A DNA stretch of 7,171 bases from Bacillota bacterium (GTDB lineage: Bacteria > Bacillota_C > Negativicutes > JAEYSJ01): the NCBI GenBank assembly GCA_023434855.1, contig JAEYSJ010000028.1:1-7171 (forward strand). Direction: 5' to 3'. Numbering within the stretch: position 1 is the first letter of the stretch; the number at the start of each line of letters is the position of its first letter. The notes beneath the pieces were generated by a model. It made no database searches. It was not told the origin of the DNA and saw nothing but the letters and a program-made list of their open reading frames with translations. This document shows, one piece after another, positions 1-5,420 of this stretch. The position numbers were made by a program, and so were the translations under genes.

Positions 1-687
1 ACGTTCCACACGAAATGGTATTCTTAAAGACGTAAAAAACTCGCTAAAGAGCGCTGCAATTTGTTTTGCATCTTCTAAACATTCAGGAGGAACACCATTA
101 AATCCACCGATTGACTCACTCATTATACCTTTATCATTAACGAATACGGTTTGGGCTTCATTATTTTCTAAAAATAAAATAGCATATCTTGTATCCGGAA
201 AAACTAAATGCTTATTGAAAATTTTTCTATAAATCATTATCTCTTGCAAGTTCTTGTTCTTTTCAATTTTTGTTTTTTTCCAAAATTTTGAGTATACTAT
301 GCCTCTTGTCGTACTGATTTCTAAATATATATCCTGCATAGAATTTAGCGTGAATAAATTAATACCATCTAGATATGAAAATGGTTTCACTTTTATTACA
401 TAGATTTTATAAGGTTCAATAATTTTTGACTCATCATTTCCAGATATACATAATTTGTACTTGTTTCCATAAATTATATTAACTTCAGTAAAGCATATCG
501 GTGATAAAGAACAGTTTTCAATAGTTACAGTAAGACTATCCCCTTTGAAAAGATTAAATGATGGAGCATATTGTAGAAATTTTATTTTTTTACACCAGAA
601 CTTTAGGTAAAAGGTATAAACTGTAATTGCAAATATACAACTATCGCCTATTATTGATAAAACATCTTTAATCATTTCAAAACTCAT
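1..687 (-). CDS. Unknown N-terminally membrane-anchored protein, 3' end beyond window
   Basis: The frame stays open from the ATG at 687 to the left edge: 229 codons with no stop, so the C-terminus is missing. The start is supported by a TAAGGAG ribosome site 6-7 bases upstream. Residues about 10-29 are hydrophobic (IIGDSCIFAITVYTFYLKF) and are followed by a basic WCKKIKF stretch, which suggests one membrane helix with the rest in the cytoplasm. Residues about 48-105 alternate hydrophobic and polar positions (DSLTVTIENCSLSPI, then VNIIYGNKYKLCIS), a pattern compatible with a beta-sandwich; this is inference. No catalytic motif was seen. The gene is AT-rich like its neighbours and separated from them by a strong terminator at 823-866, so it is probably its own unit. 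I do not recognise a named family; a cargo gene of a prophage or island is the best contextual guess. Confidence 0.8.
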   Translation of the reverse strand, partial: MSFEMIKDVLSIIGDSCIFAITVYTFYLKFWCKKIKFLQYAPSFNLFKGDSLTVTIENCSLSPICFTEVNIIYGNKYKLCISGNDESKIIEPYKIYVIKVKPFSYLDGINLFTLNSMQDIYLEISTTRGIVYSKFWKKTKIEKNKNLQEIMIYRKIFNKHLVFPDTRYAILFLENNEAQTVFVNDKGIMSESIGGFNGVPPECLEDAKQIAALFSEFFTSLRIPFRVER

Positions 688-822
688 ACTCTGCTCCTTA
701 ATTCTAAACCTACCTATGACTAATTTTAAAGCGCACTTAACTTCGTAATTATTAGTTATTAGAAATCAACCACTTTATAAAATATTTTAACACACCGATA
801 TTTATATGTAATATTTTAATCT

Positions 823-866
823 AAAAAAAACAAAGAGAAAATGCTTGGCATTTTCTCTTTGTTTTT
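823..866. terminator. Strong bidirectional intrinsic terminator
   Basis: A perfect 14-bp stem (831-844 with 848-861, loop TTG) is flanked by an A run at 823-830 and a T run at 862-866, which extend the pairing. Read on the minus strand it ends in eight T residues, so it can stop transcripts from the DUF3800 gene or from the promoter at 926-954 before they reach the 1-687 gene. It would also work on plus-strand transcripts. Confidence 0.85.
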
Positions 867-919
867 ATATCATGAAGAGTAGCTTCGCATTTCTTCATGT
901 TATTTATGTGTTTTTTACA
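823..919 (-). ncRNA. Candidate small RNA or terminated leader
   Basis: A promoter-like pair at 926-954 would start a transcript near 919 that ends at the strong terminator at 823-861, giving an RNA of roughly 95 bases. Inside it lies a first hairpin with a perfect 8-bp stem (871-878 with 892-899, CATGAAGA/TCTTCATG) and a 13-base loop; the second hairpin is the terminator. No ribosome site is visible before the only ATG (898), whose 25-codon frame runs right through the terminator, so coding is unlikely. Alternatively, this is a 5' leader whose terminator attenuates the 1-687 gene, which begins 136 bases downstream. The family is unknown; the call rests on promoter, structure and terminator only. 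Confidence 0.45.
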
Positions 920-925
920 TATATA

Positions 926-954
926 AATTTAACATACTTATTAAATCGTGTCAA
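926..954 (-). promoter_or_regulatory. Candidate vegetative sigma-factor promoter
   Basis: On the minus strand TTGACA (949-954) is a perfect -35 element. It is followed after exactly 17 bases by TAAATT (926-931), a 4/6 match to the -10 consensus. The AT-rich repeat array at 955-1027 lies directly upstream, where an UP element or an operator would sit. Confidence 0.55.
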
Positions 955-1027
955 TAATTTGAGTCAAAATTTAAGCTTAAATTTCAGCTTAAATTTTGAC
1001 TCAAATTTTGAACTGAAATTTTCAATA
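955..1027. repeat. 12-bp phased AAATTT array with 21-bp inverted repeat
   Basis: AAATTT recurs at 967, 979, 991, 1003 and 1016, i.e. at intervals of 12, 12, 12 and 13 bases; a diverged copy (TAATTT) occupies 955. The second halves of the units alternate between AGCTT-like and TGACTC-like sequence. As a result 956-976 and 987-1007 are perfect 21-base inverted repeats around a 10-base loop, and 967-984 is itself an 18-base palindrome. The array abuts the -35 element at 949-954. It has no T run after it, so it is a poor terminator. It may be a repressor operator, curved DNA or an iteron-like element. Confidence 0.7.
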
Positions 1028-1058
1028 TACAAAATACTATTTATAAATCCATCAAAAA

Positions 1059-1847
1059 TTAAGGGATATTTTTGAATCCAAATCTTTCACTCATTCCCAA
1101 TCGCCCATCATACAATTTATTAACGATGCATGAGTGCAGATTCGGTTTCTGTTGCTTAATTTCGTTAACTTGTCTAGCCAAAGGATTTGGTACAAAATCC
1201 GCTAACTGAAGTCCTATATTATTATCTACTTTAAGCGGAAAACTGATAGTAGATAATCTTTTTTGAAAAGCATTTCGGCTAAAAAACAACGTCCCGCTTG
1301 CCTTTAAAGTATAAAAATGATTCTGTAACCTTACATTTTCAACTGGATTTCTTGACTCAACTAAAACACTTCCTACAGCGTTATTAACTTCCAAGAAATG
1401 AATGAAATTTTCTAAAACGATCTGCAAAGCCACGAAATACTCATCACAAATTTCGCCACAATGATATAATCTTTTATATTCTCCGCAATTTACGGAAACT
1501 GCTAGAGTAGTGAGTAAGCCTTCTCTACTAAATAAATCACTTAGTCCATCCCATAGTGCTTTACGCTTTTCAGCATTTTTTAATGCTGTATAAATAGGAT
1601 CTTCAGGCCTACGTATTTCAACTTCATGTAGGATAACCGCTTCATTCCCAAAAACATCTCTTTTAAGATTATTAACAAATGGGATTACAGTATTTGTATA
1701 ATCAGACTCTTTTACGGCGCATCCACCTAGGCAAAGATGCTTGTATATATGATTAGGTTTTAACTCATCAAGAAATAGTAAATAATTATCCAATTTACCC
1801 ATCCCTGCTTTTAAATAATTTTCAGAATTACATAGGTATTTTACCAT
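1059..1847 (-). CDS. DUF3800 domain protein
   Basis: The 262-residue reading frame carries the hallmarks of the DUF3800 family: an N-terminal hydrophobic strand ending in an acidic pair (YLLFLDE, D27-E28), a following LGGCAV strand, a mid-N-terminal LHEVEIR motif near residue 75, and the C-terminal GLQLADFV motif with D217. The two aspartates and the HE pair are positions usually conserved in this RNase H-like fold family. Its biochemical role is poorly defined, and it is common in phages, plasmids and islands. The canonical SG after DE is replaced by LK. The start is uncertain: neither the ATG at 1847 nor the one at 1802 (residue 16) has a good ribosome site, and family proteins usually begin only a few residues before the first motif, which favours 1802. 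The gene stands alone, between hairpins on both sides. A nuclease-like or defence-linked role is inference. Confidence 0.85.
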   Translation of the reverse strand: MVKYLCNSENYLKAGMGKLDNYLLFLDELKPNHIYKHLCLGGCAVKESDYTNTVIPFVNNLKRDVFGNEAVILHEVEIRRPEDPIYTALKNAEKRKALWDGLSDLFSREGLLTTLAVSVNCGEYKRLYHCGEICDEYFVALQIVLENFIHFLEVNNAVGSVLVESRNPVENVRLQNHFYTLKASGTLFFSRNAFQKRLSTISFPLKVDNNIGLQLADFVPNPLARQVNEIKQQKPNLHSCIVNKLYDGRLGMSERFGFKNIP

Positions 1848-1948
1848 CTACTGTCGAGTATTACAATAAATTGTTTGATTTTGCGAGTGTTAAAAACAGT
1901 AAAATGGGGAATATACATTAATGCGGAGAAATGGAAACTACTTTCCGT

Positions 1949-2003
1949 AAAAAATGGCTGATAAATGAAATGATATATACTACTTTTTTATCAGCCATTT
2001 TTT
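1949..2003. terminator. Bidirectional hairpin terminator
   Basis: Perfect 17-bp arms (1949-1965 with 1987-2003; core TGGCTGATAAA) enclose a 21-base loop and are flanked by A and T runs, so both strands end in T-rich tails. It separates the DUF3800 gene from the units upstream of it on the minus strand. Confidence 0.6.
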
Positions 2004-2026
2004 TATTATGCTTCGTAAACATATTA

Positions 2027-2066
2027 GAAAGCACCGCCCTACCAATTACGGTAGGGCGGTGCTTTC
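2027..2066 (-). terminator. GC-rich hairpin after the 2065-2256 ORF
   Basis: A perfect 17-bp stem (2027-2043 with 2050-2066, core GCACCGCCCTACC) has a 6-base loop. On the minus strand it starts inside the stop codon of the 2065-2256 frame, the usual place for a gene-terminal hairpin. The following tract is only weakly T-rich, so termination may depend on the second hairpin at 1949-2003. Confidence 0.65.
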
Positions 2067-2256
2067 AGCTTTCAATAAACCACTGCCCAGTGTCGCAGAA
2101 CAAATAAACCTCTTTGCCGTGTATCCTACAGGTATAGCGCATACCCTGACCACCTACTTTTAGGGATGCTGCTATTCTTACATCTAACACTCGGTCAACA
2201 CTGTACACCCACCCGTCTGTTATCAATACTAGGAGGCGAAAAAAGGTATAATAAAT
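2065..2256 (-). pseudogene. Short ORF lacking a normal start, probably 5'-truncated gene
   Basis: A minus-strand frame of 63 codons is open between TGA (2257-2259) and TGA (2065-2067). Its second half has convincing protein character (DGWVYSVDRVLDVRIAAS, then MRYTCRIHGKEVYLF and GQWFIES), and a strong hairpin begins at its stop codon. It contains no ATG before residue 39 of the open frame. TTG at 2226 and GTG at 2208 are possible starts, but neither has a ribosome site. The simplest reading is a small gene that lost its 5' end when the unit carrying the P-loop gene arrived beside it. A genuine small gene with a rare start codon is the alternative. I do not recognise the family. Confidence 0.45.
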
Positions 2257-2299
2257 TCACCTTCTTTCTTTGTATATATGTACACGTGTGCAATAATGT

Positions 2300-2821
2300 C
2301 TAGTTAGGCTGAACGTTCTTTGAGATATATTTGAGTATTTTTTCATTGTCTTCTACAACTATAATCTTCCCCTTAAAATCATCTAATAAATCTAACATCT
2401 TAGGAATATCAGTTTTATTATATTTGTGGTTCCATTTGATTAAATTAAATAATCCAGTAATTGTCTCTTTCTTTATCGATTTTATAAAACCCATTTTTCT
2501 TTTTAAAAACCTAAGTATTACTCGCTTGTGTTGAAGAAAAATGCTGGGTTTGAGAATGAAAATAATATCTGCATTTTCAAAGCTCCGTCGTAACCAGCCA
2601 TAATAGACTCCTTCAATAATCCAAGCATCTCTTGATACAATTTCTCCAAGTTTAACATCTCTTATTGCAGGATTGGCTCTTTTTCCAAATGTAGTGGAAT
2701 CATTGTCCCAGAAGATATTATCTAAATCATAAGTTTCTATATCTAATTGTGATGACAGTTTTTGCGCAATATATGATTTCCCACTACCTGAGCCACCAAT
2801 AATGTGTATACGCCTAATCAT
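2300..2821 (-). CDS. P-loop nucleotide kinase-like protein (adenylate-kinase/FlaR-like)
   Basis: From the ATG at 2821 the product has 173 residues. It opens with a strand and a Walker A loop (GGSGSGKS, residues 9-16), then a DLD motif with FW (32-38) where kinases of this group bind the substrate, a WIIEG motif (67-71), a hydrophobic strand ADIIFIL (84-90) like the Walker B strand of this class, and an Arg/Lys-rich lid-like segment (about 95-115). This order matches the small adenylate-kinase-like P-loop proteins often annotated as 'DNA topology modulation protein FlaR'; their substrate is not established. An in-frame ATG lies at 2851, but it has no ribosome site, while AGGTG sits 11 bases before 2821 and the motif spacing fits that start. 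The gene is AT-rich and stands alone. A phosphotransfer role is inferred from the fold. Confidence 0.8.
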   Translation of the reverse strand: MIRRIHIIGGSGSGKSYIAQKLSSQLDIETYDLDNIFWDNDSTTFGKRANPAIRDVKLGEIVSRDAWIIEGVYYGWLRRSFENADIIFILKPSIFLQHKRVILRFLKRKMGFIKSIKKETITGLFNLIKWNHKYNKTDIPKMLDLLDDFKGKIIVVEDNEKILKYISKNVQPN

Positions 2822-2916
2822 ATTGGAATTCACACCTAACTTTAAGCCCATGGCTATTATTATTTGGATATAGCCCTAATTCGCTATAAGACATTAAAAC
2901 TATACTTGCCTGTTTT

Positions 2917-3036
2917 CTATATCTTAAAGTTTGCTCTGTTATTTAGTCGAGTTAACATCCTCCCACCGGATTGATAGCGGTTTACTCTACCTTCTTCGCC
3001 ATGCTCCGCTATTAATCCTATAAACTTTTTACTCAT
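2917..3036 (-). CDS. SOS-controlled 39-residue ORF of unknown function
   Basis: ATG at 3036 follows a near-perfect ribosome site (AAAGGAGGT, 6 bases away). The frame gives 39 residues beginning MSKKFIGLIAEHGEEGRVNR and continuing through a Gly/Arg-rich stretch (QSGGRMLTRLNNR) to a TAG at 2917-2919. The product is basic, without a signal peptide or membrane helix. Upstream is a promoter with one LexA box in its spacer and a second box just before the ribosome site, so expression should rise on DNA damage. I do not recognise the family. It could be a mini-protein acting in prophage induction or SOS physiology, or the surviving N-terminus of a longer SOS gene; the frame shift after residue 39 leaves this open. 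The P-loop gene follows about 95 bases downstream and may be cotranscribed. Confidence 0.6.
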   Translation of the reverse strand: MSKKFIGLIAEHGEEGRVNRYQSGGRMLTRLNNRANFKI

Positions 3037-3057
3037 CTTAGTTACCTCCTTTTACAA

Positions 3058-3107
3058 GAACATATGTTTTGTATGGTTATTTTGGAACAAATGTTCTGTT
3101 TTGTAAA
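3058..3107 (-). promoter_or_regulatory. LexA-type promoter with two SOS boxes
   Basis: On the minus strand TTTACA (3102-3107) and CAAAAT (3079-3084) are 17 bases apart. The spacer contains a perfect GAAC-N4-GTTC LexA box (GAACATTTGTTC, 3085-3096). A second box, AAACATATGTTC (3058-3069), differs at one end base and lies downstream of the -10, with the two centres 27 bases apart. This form is the known Bacillota LexA site, and its placement would let LexA block polymerase binding. The target is the 2917-3036 ORF. Confidence 0.75.
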
Positions 3108-3126
3108 GCGGTAATAAATGACAAAA

Positions 3127-3146
3127 GCCTGCCGCAATTGGCAGGC
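3127..3146 (-). terminator. Intrinsic terminator
   Basis: GCCTGCC (3127-3133) pairs perfectly with GGCAGGC (3140-3146) around a 6-base loop, and on the minus strand it is followed by TTTTGTCATTT. It ends the unit containing the 3228-3989 gene and the orphaned tail at 3157-3237, shielding the SOS promoter from read-through. Confidence 0.65.
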
Positions 3147-3156
3147 GTAGTTCCGG

Positions 3157-3237
3157 TTATGCCGGGGTTTTTGTTCTGGCTTTTGGTTTGTCCTTCTTGA
3201 TTACTGCTAGGCTGCCCTTGATAGCGTCTACAATTTT
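3157..3237 (-). pseudogene. Orphaned C-terminal tail of a disrupted gene
   Basis: A 26-codon open stretch in a different frame from the 3228-3989 gene has protein-like content (KIVDAIKGSLAVIKK, then a Lys/Arg/Pro-rich tail ending KTPA) and a TAA at 3157-3159 a few bases before the terminator hairpin. A TGA directly upstream (3238-3240) and the absence of any start codon mean it cannot be made on its own. It overlaps the last 10 bases of the upstream gene. The likely history is that the 3228-3989 gene was recombined into or over an older gene and left its 3' end and terminator in place. Confidence 0.4.
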
Positions 3238-3989
3238 TCAATTATAACAGAAAAATCTTTTTCATTTATTATGTTTAATTTTCCATCAGAGGCTACAATT
3301 ATTCGAGGAATAGAGTTATCGGGAGGAGTACGTTCTGGCAATTCATTCCCCGTTATTTCATTTAAACATTTATTCTGAATATAAATTTTTATATCTTCAG
3401 ATAAACTACATTGATCAAGAATATATTCTAAAGCTTTCTCAGAATTGACTATGACTGAGTTTTTGCGCTGAACTAATTCTACTCTTTTATTAGTACCTAT
3501 TAGAGGCAAATCGTCAGGATTAAAAAAATTAACTTGAAACCACAAAGCAAAGTCAAGAATTTTTTGATGCCTCTTTTGCAATCTTATACGAATGTCTCTA
3601 GTTTCTGGGAATAATATCTCACTTTCTTCAAGTACGAAGTTCCATTTTATAGGTATTTCTTCAATTATTAATCTATAAGTTTTCAATTCACTAGCCCAAT
3701 CAAACTCTCCATTGTGTTCATAGTTATGAAGTTTCGACGACAACATATCAATATATAAATAAAATTTCATTAACCATTCCTGATATTTTCTAAAATTACT
3801 GACCAAATCCTTTCGTGCATCATTAGCAATTTGATTCAGCATCTGTTTGTTTTGAGATCGTATCTGAAATTTATAGGTGAAAAACCATCCAACTATTGCA
3901 ATTAAAACTGCAATGAGACCAACCATTGCAGTTGCAAATCCCTCATGTTCATCACACCATTCTATAAGGTAAGAGATATCAAACATCAT
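3228..3989 (-). CDS. Single-TM protein with large cytoplasmic helical domain, unknown
   Basis: The product has 253 residues. A short acidic N-terminus (DISYLIEWCDEHE) precedes one clear membrane helix at about 18-39 (FATAMVGLIAVLIAIVGWFF), followed by a basic YKFQIRSQNK stop-transfer stretch, which places the rest in the cytoplasm. Residues about 45-180 look largely helical and rich in charged and aromatic residues (RKYQEWLMKFYLYIDML). The tail, about 215-253, has a Pro-rich turn (ERTPPDNSIPR) and a strand-like end. AGGAAGGGG lies a few bases before the ATG at 3989; a second ATG follows immediately. The gene is AT-rich, sits alone after the terminator at 4057-4091, and interrupts another frame at its 3' end, so it was probably acquired separately. 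I do not recognise a family. A membrane-linked cargo (moron) or exclusion-type role is only inferred from context. Confidence 0.8.
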   Translation of the reverse strand: MMFDISYLIEWCDEHEGFATAMVGLIAVLIAIVGWFFTYKFQIRSQNKQMLNQIANDARKDLVSNFRKYQEWLMKFYLYIDMLSSKLHNYEHNGEFDWASELKTYRLIIEEIPIKWNFVLEESEILFPETRDIRIRLQKRHQKILDFALWFQVNFFNPDDLPLIGTNKRVELVQRKNSVIVNSEKALEYILDQCSLSEDIKIYIQNKCLNEITGNELPERTPPDNSIPRIIVASDGKLNIINEKDFSVIIEKL

Positions 3990-4056
3990 GGCGCCCCTTC
4001 CTCGTTACGATCAATCTCTTTTCTATTCTACATTTAATAGTAACATAATTAAAGCT

Positions 4057-4091
4057 AAAAAAAATAAGTCGCCCACCCCGAAGGATGAGCG
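4057..4091 (-). terminator. UUCG-loop intrinsic terminator
   Basis: On the minus strand a 9-bp stem with two G-U pairs (4083-4091 with 4070-4078) closes a TTCG tetraloop and is followed by ACTTA and eight T residues (A run at 4057-4064 on the plus strand). It begins a few bases after the stop of the 4098-4322 gene. Confidence 0.85.
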
Positions 4092-4097
4092 GTATTA

Positions 4098-4322
4098 TTA
4101 TGCTTTGTAAGCAATTTCTAATTCATGTTCCTTTTCCGATTTTACTAAGTCAATATCTAACACCGTAAATCTTTCGAGCGACATATTGCGTTCCCCATCG
4201 GGATGGTATTGCATACCAATTAAAGTTTCACGCCCTACTATAACATAGTCAGGTTTTCTACCATGCATTCTTTGCGCTTGATTGATTCTTATTGCTAGCT
4301 CTTCAAACACTCTACTATTCAT
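4098..4322 (-). CDS. Small conserved-looking phage-type protein, unknown function
   Basis: The product has 74 residues starting at ATG 4322. The start is fixed by AAGGAG six bases upstream (4329-4334), although the frame is open further, to an ATG at 4346. The first half is helical and positively charged (SRVFEELAIRINQAQRMHGR), followed by a strand PDYVIVGRETL, a HPDGER turn and FTVLDIDLVKS. The sequence is compact and soluble with no membrane helix. It is preceded by the 61-residue gene 52 bases upstream, and the two share the promoter candidate at 4595-4623 and end at the terminator 4057-4091. Small proteins of this size are typical of phage accessory operons. No motif supports a specific function. 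Confidence 0.75.
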   Translation of the reverse strand: MNSRVFEELAIRINQAQRMHGRKPDYVIVGRETLIGMQYHPDGERNMSLERFTVLDIDLVKSEKEHELEIAYKA

Positions 4323-4374
4323 ATTATTCTCCTTCCCCCCGACCAATGCCGGGTGTTAAAAATCGTGCATCTAT

Positions 4375-4560
4375 TTACGATCTATCCGAAACTTCTTCGA
4401 GTTCCAAAATTGAATCTTGCCCTATCAATCTCGTTGTTCCGTCTGGTCTTTCTACGCGGTATGATTTAGGAGTTATTTTTATGCATTTCACTTCCTTTTC
4501 ATAGACGATTTCATACATGCCGGTTGAAAAAGCAACATTATATGTTTTGCCTAATTTCAT
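4375..4560 (-). CDS. Small 61-residue protein, unknown
   Basis: ATG 4560 has a strong GGGAGGT ribosome site five bases away. The short product alternates hydrophobic and charged residues (YNVAFSTGMYEIVYEKEVKC, then KSYRVERPDGTTRLIGQDSI) in a way that suggests a small beta-barrel or SH3-like fold, but this is inference from pattern only. The acidic tail ELEEVSDRS probably follows the fold. It is the first gene of the two-gene unit ended by the 4057-4091 terminator. No family is recognised. Confidence 0.75.
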   Translation of the reverse strand: MKLGKTYNVAFSTGMYEIVYEKEVKCIKITPKSYRVERPDGTTRLIGQDSILELEEVSDRS

Positions 4561-4594
4561 TTTTACCTCCCACTTGCTTTATTCGTGTAATTCA

Positions 4595-4623
4595 GTTAAA
4601 ATTCTTCATTTCCTGCAAGACAA
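4595..4623 (-). promoter_or_regulatory. Weak promoter candidate for the 4375-4560 / 4098-4322 unit
   Basis: On the minus strand TTGTCT (4618-4623) and TTTAAC (4595-4600) are 17 bases apart, each matching 4/6 of the consensus. It lies just downstream of the terminator at 4656-4690, so the next two genes need a start of this kind. Confidence 0.3.
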
Positions 4624-4655
4624 AATGCCGCTTTTGTGTTAAATACGCAAGTGGA

Positions 4656-4690
4656 CAAAACAAAAAATCCCAGCAGCCAAAGCCACCGGG
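4656..4690 (-). terminator. Intrinsic terminator
   Basis: CCCGGTGGC (4682-4690 on the opposite strand) pairs with GCTGCTGGG (4669-4677) with three G-T wobbles around a TTTG loop, followed on the minus strand by ATTTTTTGTTTTG. It lies shortly after the stop of the 4706-4969 gene. Confidence 0.7.
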
Positions 4691-4705
4691 CACTAAATCA
4701 ACGCA

Positions 4706-4969
4706 CTAACACTTACTTATATTCTGAAACTCCATGCTAACTTCAAACATACGAATTGCTTCCTTATAATCAGAAGCAGCATAAGAATCTATAACATGGT
4801 TGCCTCTCATTAAGCGATAAAACAATTCCTTCCCTACTCTATTTCTATACGCATACAATATTAATTGATCATCCTTACGCTTTACTATGTAATCGCAAAT
4901 TAACACATCTTTTATTCCTACTAAACGTTCCGATACTAAAAAACTGTCCTCTTTTTCAGTTAAATCCAT
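4706..4969 (-). CDS. Small 87-residue protein, unknown
   Basis: The product is soluble and charged: an acidic start (MDLTEKEDSF), strand-like KDVLICDYIVKR and QLILYAYRNR, then a helical C-terminal half (KELFYRLMRGNHVIDS, YKEAIRMFEVSMEF). The ribosome site before ATG 4969 is weak (GTGGACG), so translation may be coupled to the 5009-5290 gene, whose stop is 39 bases upstream. The two-gene unit ends at the terminator 4656-4690. No recognised motif; a two-layer alpha/beta fold is a guess from the pattern. Confidence 0.7.
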   Translation of the reverse strand: MDLTEKEDSFLVSERLVGIKDVLICDYIVKRKDDQLILYAYRNRVGKELFYRLMRGNHVIDSYAASDYKEAIRMFEVSMEFQNISKC

Positions 4970-5008
4970 TTATTCACGTCCACTTCATTATTTTTGCAAT
5001 GTGAACCT

Positions 5009-5290
5009 TTATATTCCATATTTAATTCGCAGTTTTTGAATTGCTGCTATAACTTGGTCAAATTCTGACAGGCTATTAGGAGATACAGGTGTAGTAATTA
5101 AATGGGCAACAGTCTGAAAGCTAACTCTACCGTTATAATTCATTACTATAAATATTGCTTTATGTGGCTCCTGCCCTGTGCCCCAGTTAACATTTCCATA
5201 ACAAACCCTGTAAAAAATATTATCGCCATGTGTCAATGCTGGTATTTCAATATAATCTTCGACGGTGTGAACTCTGTTATCTGTAGTCAC
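5009..5290 (-). CDS. Small 93-residue protein, GTG start, unknown
   Basis: Translation begins at GTG 5290, preceded by an AGGGAGAGGG ribosome site. The product starts MTTDNRVHTVEDYIEIPALT and continues with aromatic, strand-like segments (NIFYRVCYGNVNWGTG, HKAIFIVMNYNGRVSF), ending in a helix (SLSEFDQVIAAIQKLRIKYG). No membrane helix or known catalytic motif. It is the first gene after the double terminator at 5351-5417 and pairs with the 4706-4969 gene, so the two may work together. No family is recognised. Confidence 0.75.
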   Translation of the reverse strand: MTTDNRVHTVEDYIEIPALTHGDNIFYRVCYGNVNWGTGQEPHKAIFIVMNYNGRVSFQTVAHLITTPVSPNSLSEFDQVIAAIQKLRIKYGI

Positions 5291-5350
5291 TGTACCCTCT
5301 CCCTTTATTAAAATGCCTATCTCTTTTATATTACTAGATTATTCCAAAAT

Positions 5351-5377
5351 AAAAAAGCCCCAGACCGAAGTCTGGGG
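5351..5377 (-). terminator. Strong intrinsic terminator
   Basis: CCCCAGAC (5358-5365) pairs perfectly with GTCTGGGG (5370-5377). On the minus strand the loop is TTCG and the stem is followed by CTTTTTTATTTT. It is the second of two consecutive terminators after the 29-residue peptide gene. Confidence 0.85.
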
Positions 5378-5393
5378 TGATGATTAATAATTT

Positions 5394-5417
5394 AAAAGGG
5401 CCATTGCTGGCCCCTTT
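5394..5417 (-). terminator. Intrinsic terminator directly after the mini-ORF
   Basis: A 10-bp stem with one wobble (5394-5403 with 5408-5417) closes a GCAA tetraloop on the minus strand and ends in TTTTAAATT. It starts four bases after the TAG of the 5421-5510 ORF. Confidence 0.7.
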
Positions 5418-5420
5418 CGC

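Noticed and set aside
821..898. Minus-strand 25-codon ORF inside the candidate small RNA
   Set aside because: It has no ribosome site and is read straight through the terminator stem to a stop in the T-run end, so it is most likely chance.
955..1027. CRISPR-like regular repeat
   Set aside because: The units are 12 bases, contiguous and without spacers, so this is a tandem array, not a CRISPR.
845..1075. Plus-strand frame of 76 codons
   Set aside because: It begins inside a terminator hairpin, runs through the phased repeat array and has no ribosome site; its Leu/Asn/Phe repeats are simply the 12-bp units translated.
2260..2299. Promoter-like TATATATGTACACGTGTG stretch
   Set aside because: No -35/-10 pair with good spacing leads to a gene on either strand.
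2331..2534. Plus-strand frame opposite the P-loop gene
   Set aside because: Shadow of a strand with clear Walker A and family motifs; no ribosome site.
2917..3036. YolD-like protein partner of a SOS Y-family polymerase
   Set aside because: The SOS promoter made this tempting, but no YolD motif is visible and no polymerase gene follows.
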